64,000 nucleotides of DNA from a virus. The notes under the pieces were generated by a model. It saw nothing but the letters and a program-made list of their open reading frames with translations, made no database searches and was not told the DNA's origin. This document shows positions 54,801-57,658 of the stretch, one piece after another. Numbering within the stretch: position 1 is the stretch's first letter; every line of letters begins with the position of its first letter. The DNA lies in IMG/VR virus record IMGVR_UViG_3300013132_005564, positions 20,499 through 84,498 of that record. One strand, given 5' to 3'. The translations under genes were made by a program, and so were the position numbers.

Positions 54801-55835
54801 CACCCGATGATGCCGTGGGGCAACCGCGTTTCCAAGTCCACGTGGGAGTTCGGCCCAGGGGTCAACGCAGGCATGTCTTCCGGGAACTTGCCGGACGTGG
54901 ACGACTCGTTGCCACGCAGGCTCGGACTTCTCTCCGTAACGAGCGACATGTCGGCCTCGCAACTCGAGCAGGGGTACGACACGGCCGGCTTCTACGGCGT
55001 GGGGCACTCCCGCGGGGGCGACGACATGTTCGCCGCGTGGAGGAACAAGGACAGGGTGGAGAAACTGTGGCGCCCGTACGTCGAGGCGAGCCTTGAGACG
55101 GCGCGGGCGGGGGACATCCCCAACGACCAGAAGCGACCGGTGGTCTTCGTCCTGGGCGGGGGTTCGGGCGTCGGTAAGTCGACGGCGAGGAACTCGGGCC
55201 TGTTCGGAATACCGAACTACGACAGTGCCGTGGTCGCCGACCCCGACGACGCCAAGATAATGATGCCCGAGGCGAGGCTGTGGTACGCGCGAAGGTTGCC
55301 CGAGGCCTCGAGCTTGGCCCACACGGAGTCAAGGCAGGTCACCGCCGTGCTGGCGAGGGCTGCGACCAAGGAGGGTCTGGACATGGTCTACGACACCAGC
55401 GGCCAGTTCAACGACGGTTTCCAGGACATAAAGGACTGGAGGAAAGCCGGGTACGAGGTCGTCGCCCATTACTTCTTCGCCCCGGAGTCGATCCTGCAGG
55501 ACAGGGTCGCGGAAAGAGAGCGCAGGACGGGCAGGGGCGTTCCCCCCTGGATAGTCAAGCAGATCCAGTGGAACCTGACACAGATGCTCCCGGATTTCAT
55601 CGCGCGCGGGGCGTTCGACGAGCTGTACATATGGGACACGGAAAAGGACGTCACCAAACCGCTGCTGGTCGGGCAGATGTCCGCTTCCGAGCAGGGGCAA
55701 CCAGCGATCCTCCAGTTGAAGCACCCGTATCTTTTGAGGTATCTGTTCAGGGACAGGGTCGCACCGGACGGGGGTAAGATTGAGCCGAGAAAGACGACGG
55801 CAATAACCATCCCGAGGGCACAAGGGCAACTATGA
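39843..55835 (+). CDS. Giant polyprotein (5330 residues): leader, helical modules, HTH, Clp-N-like, Nudix and zeta-toxin-like kinase
   Basis: This is the largest gene in the window, from ATG 39843 with GGAAG four bases upstream. Residues 40-80 form a two-Cys domain (MLGCIGI..VWMPC). The shared leader follows (KALGATIGM, DADLDGLVLEG, GRGVPDPTPGG), then AAMS at 40353-40361. AGM boundaries lie at 42651, 43158, 43536, 44139, 46071, 47883, 49887, 52956, 53946 and 54867, with AGI at 43572 and AAM at 42093 and 53484. The 42651 and 43158 modules are duplicates. The module ending at 49887 closes with two HTH segments. The module from 52956 (residues 4372-4547) resembles two Clp N-terminal repeats. The next contains a Nudix box (54318-54386, residues 4826-4848). 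The last has a P-loop GGGSGVGKST (K5112) and a zeta-toxin-like kinase fold. Most central modules are helical or coiled-coil and unrecognised. A cleaved, packaged multi-effector protein is my inference. Confidence 0.85.
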   Translation: MDESIQPGDCCPLSDDDIETKDVSFGPRMVRPDSFDAYVDKESARARARMLGCIGIRQYGSTNGGTVWMPCSNESDYRRVTGTNFSGRRQRRRMLKAELGEGISKKALGATIGMVGGRVNTNPATAIDADLDGLVLEGLPFINLGRGVPDPTPGGTNELLPNADNRNFAMAAMSNRRGPRISPPGEIELSRDGDDSASPATRMPSQRATRSRKRETTFADVDTDRFDELIARIADDVASSEVAADVSSDEAVGKLLDDVRGIASSVAEVVDGHIDSRPRRSTSTRDAAEETSTRITAKAIGTVMEISNNPTQSLSENENLTRLVTSSIIERGAAEVASLTGKPGIWAFLVQAMIGGAYATQRAWELLARIFGVENNTGWVPEPTGRFAEALAPSLANERKKAARSRALDSSGRAIDALRQAGFAISDASEVPAIADDMASALDSPELIELPGDKKPGPAPTLDALDEIIQRINATTGKTRPRGARKPSYSKYRGTSEEILRNRMDIAGVPSGIDDVYRTNSVDVPTDNERLAAKLISTPGRNGQGALNAELLYRALSDRSALRSYVSPVDSPFVAQLATLIEEGRLPRLADALLEMSPQTVENFLAVPPRPIISAARAARKTLRPSGSWMARISNDPFETAFHMLRAKDYHLSSIFSGADSGKLTDAVDELVGNNVSETAAIFGSLVALNKERLAEAYDGSQSVAQGGNRLLRTARNLIASATENDSVWAATRDSISDVTAAMLGGDSADAAMSRQVVRFGSNYPRHRRKTGDWSPIANKIRDGVKAYRARYGPIASNSADLSRFVNFSYPELLSEASELIDLMKEKVEFGSLKFEDYARNGWINRDTAELDVDEFDPTNLETIFDKGSQMGLFKSIGVVLVAASRVAPSRDEREAVLDLMDEVNEWTFTALPLYSEPRSVTDRRRGIFPSSASADAGMTVNRPVPDDVRQTLMSLTRPYDSGQTQGLPTIRMQRKLVEKANELMRNDLPDDLAQRMAASPNGPTIDISELFLGTAEQFRWDQATIASFYEEVAEMMNRMVQEVPDAKRRQKLADMFTGALEDIADNMDNENTEFFDRVGDIPSRTVGRLSRRASRSQVAEDTADAGMTVNRGVPEDVRETLMSRQSPLGSGEKLGLPERRISRKLTEVANDIFAADRIANDSPLPSPGIAEVFFNTAGQLRWDRPTTESFFEDVRRMMNQMVSEIPDSTRRNRLADVFSEALSDIENRINAGMKPIGTPDADAGIRGRDLPDRETTVLFDGVMEVVSSLDNNPNLEERDSPESLREKLRVVGITGTLGNDEDFDNMIASVLPTMGRTEESYSPTSGVSKAAMDDLDYMFYEVMNELNMSTEDPAEEFVRRLRRQFGVSNADQFHDLIRSVSTQSGIGSRGEYVGQVYDGSYLTTSAIKSRIRATVPGFYEALDSMESEDVSAGMAGPTIDRLRNNVLEARRIRELGKIAEIDDAKDYAMRTVEARRRRLIGMSEPGGFIEFVARGVTDQRSPLSLTRIAQAKGGYEKVIRDADPDVVNAIWGALGEFVRGARGDFMTSTPSNNTRLLYRAAVARAIFEDAEFKPISEGNFTDDELLAKLGVGAYEDLLPNNSMLTITESDIDAVPSVRSKAAQALEILAMDRTQLIQMLTNDATRPETQQAVGAEIERIIKLARDRIDGQRGKLEYVPTSDHMKQISLAELISPLDGETLAAFVEDLTDAQLTSLQNVNLPEQAASQLVNESKRISWSSAARKMVALSDLHGASVAEASSLASRLDALLATGEMTENVSNLVRAIQNRDAEEIARLIGATNVAEPDEERSILRALYEFSRNAEGESISAMLPPAIDEATDLAIRRSKAIVALKSQPDGGRGLARRTIDTHPRQTKGYDLVRTVPDATPEDEKLFDLGRAIQDYNGSTESAVRLVYSLTDLQLQNLRNNYIIPSILQRMDHAAFEKRKQSGLIAETRARIDNLGRRLGMMSMAPGSGNLVEETVGMIDDALATAFGERATEISALTPEERETYTDIIDYFVSGGRESFEDPSEYGRRLRGFRDSVTPSTDPGSGEEDRSGGGTATDDYWDIFDDGNAGMSDGKKLNEEAARRIFPGVEEYVKTGTRTETTSLPITDDRDTMVEARRIIAALYDVAVGRIPDDIAEKMRADGSLATSQAIYPAVVQSTLRALASADGMPFDFRSLPNDYDPRNDKDIDRRNFFLGAMTELVALHVALGLPEIVSSDPTRTPNNISIDLHRDDFLMVLPPDLDLADDSKLRFSYDPQGRAGTFETWDDAATGEFDGDPESHPTVIQIADSIAQLRRLFPGYNDWLDQANRYSRTLAPGHYEKNKDFGESLIDQLKRDPSALDLDKVMRAITATFPDREGEESRMFADAASLPPDPDDVSDFPDLSSYPDPDVMTGSDMPRDRISKQRKIAISPAKASVAARQAWWSSFTSGTLMDEYEIAAITKTTDGDNFHPEAILSGLKKYARDNGIDDSTFSSLRAAATKAAAQRYNAVALQKTIATLNDIAMRPGGIPAELRNIASEMKRMDNITKEISRHYQDRIRARIQTLYSTYATLYKGLMEAQNVLKQRLADGEITPQGYVDDWHKAYRAVLPAILSASRQIGELSSKANATRRVLAALEVQKSELNQRVQEIQEATRLTSDDMQTRMQMLRDITNGLSHAAKDPSALNDDTNAGMSIGRSRFGIVGSSEGDAPRTRELMTRTEKRFVSEANMIGNVLSTMNMESMRAIPNMRAALSALRNGSPSASVPPARLGTESEMGQLKNMASVMFRADLDAESMSRSVMGNRFLRFSDIARMTLPDFTRRITEDIITSGIAATIMNNGVGESDVDSALIMLAQSTENMRNMAVYNHPSVTAKAFGVTEDDVSDAIATESLITRSSRLLRSAQSYALSLSGAYSEDTVRRMTMNRFPELESFDDEYLRSLAPSDQKRAEASRQLNSAISRNKLVKLSPRSVPLAYGVSEDVASLISAASATRTPPRDLRNTLPSDWEFMTFRDRQLWLGSEEAFNTLGKLGVNDELTELQRQIEDFGSMDGPYPAIARAISGNRGTRGLFGRELILPNGRSPIYDSTGLAGSELKENGRNQISLLLEAVPGMDQLSDRGLAKFLNTDFDTVSKLKRPGMAVAPEGADRMAAAFGIVASDIWPAVKPSADTDPGNFYWLASTWDRSGEAIRSISEGIDPAELMSEMDNSDFIYSRVQNLVNDGTVERFYDALGLEEITAEDASAYATGIAPRSRKAVVELLASSGYREQDIVDATGFNPNTVRNSLHELRKQGLIPDVVGGPGWVAKNSRYVMDDFNAGQSKRSLMKKYGIGARTLDSIIQDGMSRGRIPDAYTDGADAGMANRRLPDKAELSDGPSENWRTDRSQRADGTPIAADTQKPPAVVANPFFDPASPAALSISGEPKDPDKTEIWKKAISDYISFAIEGGFFTSSPDPDPAKQVLMAMFNERPDVQEPVDRVDMPFVTEYPPRDANKSQGTGRDYGLFAIATRQENPDMYPGPMHAMPFLATVDFDAQGIYRGIMPMLRDMILATWDKSNRQENPELYAGHVRTEELIEAGLLDEPEMPQGFDDEMRAKLWQLRQVMRNPMMVDAPPLFEPGDLEMMNKVLPLMAAADEQNELLRRFGSTTTEALRNPSPAIGPTVAGNTLGQPEDFQPGIYGNMMSGVPMFSNLLLSAALEGNAEVKSLLDSMTPRQIMLTNWAYSLYSAVGPIIESFGRMMPVSTIRTPNINIPDEAGTRTNLGDVIYRPVPEVDDQVFAFVFDSIFKALQGVAERPDDLIVESLPYGKHTNKSKNNDFGVLAQLEVVEMPDENMLKLKESVKILARLTANALATNLYRRAGRASGLETGYGRTPFTEGSGDGTQWFRYARPRLDSYGHWSMYGPNIVYAGEGRNPYTPGWSDEETLMRESMGQPISESAEDAETLKAMQTLLDEMPGEYWWQASDAAGTLTDEQIIAMHPEEFAHYVANVSALEDGPDMDKVSQLLRRAFGNLATFDFPRAELDQFDEWVGGIIRNMPSGSVTQEGVLKQLKNIFPWLDINRMDDVYPVTGRTLEEAMNTLGESLNDMTEDEKQFIAASRPFLLEAGKIVSSPVGVALMRERRNQFILPIIMGLMDAHRTNMTIGYRSLASFKEGLRRARGAYEPSDFERQLRSMFLLVKEMEEKGQIGPSMSFKLGNEILRAQQAVIFDNVDGFRVLREVFDRAEIGEDWGDIPMTDLSYMLRIIEDNFLAGQGDPGEGADLGGASQQEIIDRFVGAEQTAMEALGDNYGKMLASGIYGSVKTLGEAAREIAPFIRSSERTRRRRSLLPRYKREVIDPLADRLLTDAEKMDEVLTFNDWLDANGYPDLNTDKGTDDGGANAGMSATTRMVISRFTDDAAQSVREAYQEASNGSDKVTVGHLLLGIAAVNDMDEITSSSVQKYALRGMGLNLKRLREALASVTTPSETGSARPSQFTSAARRTLIGAVVAASERGEEVVDAGDIIIAAFDARLRGNSPDDDGVTDALMEAGIIPSLISANIAAARTGSFPVGSSDPSAAMGAGRRANNSADRKDDLMRNKLQAQASWFNAGRPTPIATGTATDGQLVDEVARLMDIFNASVTDGQIDDWDLRAGESPFSRGAVMPTNSTLVHGWNGQEPSDLVGAIRFAIDRASALVTDDRETARLSRLLSDMRLYFDNDEHLSQDGKDASAGMAKDFRMMIEPIRELFGRNESANQRRYYEGIYGDVDLSEGEIRKAARSESLAHPFTVDKNLSGTEDDINWSTSQWSYNKDETFVEAADSVMVRMRDGDISTAEVAAISRKSGPFRDSLALVGGLRDGNEDLMTTATRETSEEVGVFLDNASQVQNLGVIESPDWDPRFVNGARVGAGLFVIPWDTQLVAASDAAGARWVPLAEIAAGQHRLAFGHAEWIRRAVAAMEINPSSDPYGDIRLSIARRLGILAKASRLRNQKLIAQINSMRRATGRKQFIGTDRMPHPMMPWGNRVSKSTWEFGPGVNAGMSSGNLPDVDDSLPRRLGLLSVTSDMSASQLEQGYDTAGFYGVGHSRGGDDMFAAWRNKDRVEKLWRPYVEASLETARAGDIPNDQKRPVVFVLGGGSGVGKSTARNSGLFGIPNYDSAVVADPDDAKIMMPEARLWYARRLPEASSLAHTESRQVTAVLARAATKEGLDMVYDTSGQFNDGFQDIKDWRKAGYEVVAHYFFAPESILQDRVAERERRTGRGVPPWIVKQIQWNLTQMLPDFIARGAFDELYIWDTEKDVTKPLLVGQMSASEQGQPAILQLKHPYLLRYLFRDRVAPDGGKIEPRKTTAITIPRAQGQL
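42651..43544 (+). repeat. Duplicated protein module bounded by AGM motifs
   Basis: The module starting at 42651 (AGMTVNRPVPDDVRQTLMS) is repeated from 43158 (AGMTVNRGVPEDVRETLMS). The copies share the order of conserved segments: a LP..R...KL.E.AN helix, then a FRWDQ/LRWDR element, then a helix ending MMN.MV.E.PD..RR..LAD.F..AL.DI. The second copy is shorter (126 against 169 residues) and is followed by another AGM at 43536. The copies are diverged, so the duplication is old. Confidence 0.85.
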
Positions 55836-56038
55836 GCGACGACAAAATTTCCGACAGGCCGAAGGCGGGGGCTGGGCTCACCGCGTGGGAGGCCATCCAG
55901 TTGTGTGCCCTCAACGACCTCCCGTTGTCGCACTACGGGCTGTCCGACACGCCAGAAAATAGGAAAACGGTTGACAAACTGCGCGACGAGTACGAGGCGA
56001 TGAAACAACGCGGAGCGATAATTGAAATAGCGCAGTAA
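55832..56038 (+). CDS. Small hypothetical protein
   Basis: This is a 68-residue protein whose ATG overlaps the stop of the 5330-residue gene (ATGA). The sequence TAWEAIQLCALNDLPLSHYGLSD followed by a charged helix suggests a small helical domain. No family is recognised. It is the last gene before the capsid gene leader. Confidence 0.65.
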   Translation: MSDDKISDRPKAGAGLTAWEAIQLCALNDLPLSHYGLSDTPENRKTVDKLRDEYEAMKQRGAIIEIAQ

Positions 56039-56064
56039 AAAAACGCTACTTACACTACGAACTC

Positions 56065-56073
56065 AAGTATTCT
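56065..56073 (+). promoter_or_regulatory. AAGTATTCT element in the capsid gene leader
   Basis: The 128-base gap 56039-56166 holds this 9-mer, identical to one before the 5330-residue gene. A weak -10-like TTGAAT stands seven bases downstream (56081-56086). The gap ends in a strong Shine-Dalgarno AGGAGG (56154-56159) seven bases before the capsid ATG. The gap contains no ORF. The promoter role is a guess from the shared position. Confidence 0.35.
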
Positions 56074-56166
56074 GCTAACTTTGAATGCAAGACGCAAGCA
56101 GCGGGTGCTTACCTGGCGCTGTCTGGAAACAACAGCAAACAACACAAACGCCCAGGAGGCAAAATC

Positions 56167-57513
56167 ATGTCGCAAGACACGAGCAGACTCCGCGAGTTGC
56201 AGTCAGCACTCCGCGAGAAGATGCAGCACAACAAGGAAATTGCGGACTCGTTCCGCGTTGACAACGGAACGGTCGTCGTCACGACCGAGCAGAAGTCGGC
56301 GTTCGACAAGAACATGTCCGACATCCGCGAGATCAAGGGCCTCATCGAGGGTCTCGAGTCGCTGAGCAAGGTTCAGGACTGGGGTTCGGCTCCTGCCGAC
56401 GAATCGGTGGCGGCGCAGGCAGCGGCCTACGCACCCGTTCAGCAAGCTCCAAGGTCCGTCGGACAGCAGTTCGTGGACTCGCCGGAGTTCAAGTCGCTCA
56501 ACGGTGGACGCAACGGCGCCAACATGCATCAGCCGTGGCAGTTCAACGGCTCGTTGACGTCTTACGGCGTCAAGGACGTCTACACGTCAATGGCCACTGG
56601 CGCCCTCGGCAACGGTGCGGATCCGAACTTCGGAACCGTCCAGCGCGACCCGATGGTCGCCCAGCCGACCAGGACGAAGCGAGTCAGGGACCTGTTCCCG
56701 TCGCGCACGACCACGGCAGCGGTCATCGAGTACTTCCGTCACCTGGGCTACACGACGCCGGGCGTGACAGGAGTTAGCTCTTCCTCGTACGCAACGGCAA
56801 ATGCCGCAGCACCGGTCGCTGAACGCGACGGCTCGGTTTTCGCCGCCAAGCCGCAGTCGAGCCTGCAGTTCGTCGCCGAAGCAGCTTCGGTGCGCACGCT
56901 GGCCCACTGGGAAGCAGCGCACCGCAACGTGCTGGCCGACGAGCCGCAGCTCCGCAGCATCATCGACAACGAGCTCATGTACGGCCTGCGTCTCCTCGAG
57001 GACACGCAGATCCTCAACGGCAACGGCACGGGCGAGAACCTGAGGGGCGTCCTCCAGACGTCCGGCATCCAGACCTACAACTGGTCGTCGGGTCAGTCCG
57101 GGGACAACAGGGGAGACGCGATTCGTCGCGCCCTGACCCTGTCCTTCCTCGCCTACTACGAGCCGACCGGCGTGGTCATGCACCCGAGCGACTGGGAGAA
57201 GATCGAACTCTCAAAGGACGACAACGGCCAGTACCTGGTCGCGGTGTCCGTCGCTCTCGGCGGTCAGCCGAAACTGTGGAGGACCCCGGTAGTCGAGTCA
57301 CCGGCAATCGCCGAGGGCACCGCCCTCGTCGGTGCGTTCGGTACCGGCGCCCAGCTGTACGACCGCGAGCAGGCGAGCATCAGGGTCAGCGAGCAACACG
57401 CCGACTTCTTCGTCCGCAACGCAATCGTCATCCTGGCCGAGCAGCGCCTGGCGCTGGCGGTCAAGCGTCCGGAGGCCTTCGTCAAGGTCACGTTCAACAG
57501 CGCGCCAGCCTGA
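56167..57513 (+). CDS. Major capsid protein, HK97 fold
   Basis: This is a 448-residue protein from ATG 56167 after AGGAGG. Residues 1-75 are a charged coiled coil typical of the delta/scaffold domain of HK97-type capsid proteins. An Ala/Gln/Pro linker (about 80-100) follows. The core contains the family's usual elements: RVRDLFPSRTT, IEYFRHLGYTT, SLQFVAEAASVRTLAHWE, and DTQILNGNGTGENLRGVLQ near residue 280. The C-terminus (RVSEQHADFFVRNAIVILAEQRLALAVKRPEAFVKV) is the classical end. Capsomers of this protein build the icosahedral head. No AGM motif is present, so if the delta domain is removed it is at a different site. A hairpin terminator follows the gene. No portal or protease gene is next to it, which is unusual. 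Confidence 0.92.
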   Translation: MSQDTSRLRELQSALREKMQHNKEIADSFRVDNGTVVVTTEQKSAFDKNMSDIREIKGLIEGLESLSKVQDWGSAPADESVAAQAAAYAPVQQAPRSVGQQFVDSPEFKSLNGGRNGANMHQPWQFNGSLTSYGVKDVYTSMATGALGNGADPNFGTVQRDPMVAQPTRTKRVRDLFPSRTTTAAVIEYFRHLGYTTPGVTGVSSSSYATANAAAPVAERDGSVFAAKPQSSLQFVAEAASVRTLAHWEAAHRNVLADEPQLRSIIDNELMYGLRLLEDTQILNGNGTGENLRGVLQTSGIQTYNWSSGQSGDNRGDAIRRALTLSFLAYYEPTGVVMHPSDWEKIELSKDDNGQYLVAVSVALGGQPKLWRTPVVESPAIAEGTALVGAFGTGAQLYDREQASIRVSEQHADFFVRNAIVILAEQRLALAVKRPEAFVKVTFNSAPA

Positions 57514-57540
57514 TCTGATCTGAGCTGACGCAAAGACGTC

Positions 57541-57590
57541 GCCCCCGTCCTAGCCGAGGAACATTCGGCCGGGGCGGGGGCGTCGCTCTG
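57541..57590 (+). terminator. Hairpin terminator after the capsid gene
   Basis: A 16-base stem pairs 57541-57556 with 57566-57581 around a nine-base loop, mostly G-C with two G-U pairs and one mismatch. The T-rich part after it (CTCTGTTG) is poor, so termination may be partial. Confidence 0.65.
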
Positions 57591-57622
57591 TTGACGACCT
57601 ACCACGACGAACGAACTTTCGT

Positions 57623-57638
57623 GGGACAATTGTCCCAG
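57623..57638. promoter_or_regulatory. Perfect 16-bp palindrome, candidate operator
   Basis: TGGGACAATTGTCCCA reads the same on both strands and sits 20 bases before the TTG start of the next gene. A TTGACG hexamer (57591-57596) upstream could be a -35, but the matching -10 position (AACTTT) is poor. A dimeric regulator site is plausible; a short RNA hairpin is the alternative. Confidence 0.45.
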
Positions 57639-57658
57639 AAATAAACGGGAGAAAATCC

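Noticed and set aside
241-54875. AGM motifs as internal translation starts (M followed by S, A, G or T looks like a natural N-terminus)
   Set aside because: No consistent Shine-Dalgarno stands 5-10 bases upstream, the frame is uninterrupted, and Ala/Gly codons vary freely, which favours selection on the peptide. Gene fusion in the distant past remains possible as origin.
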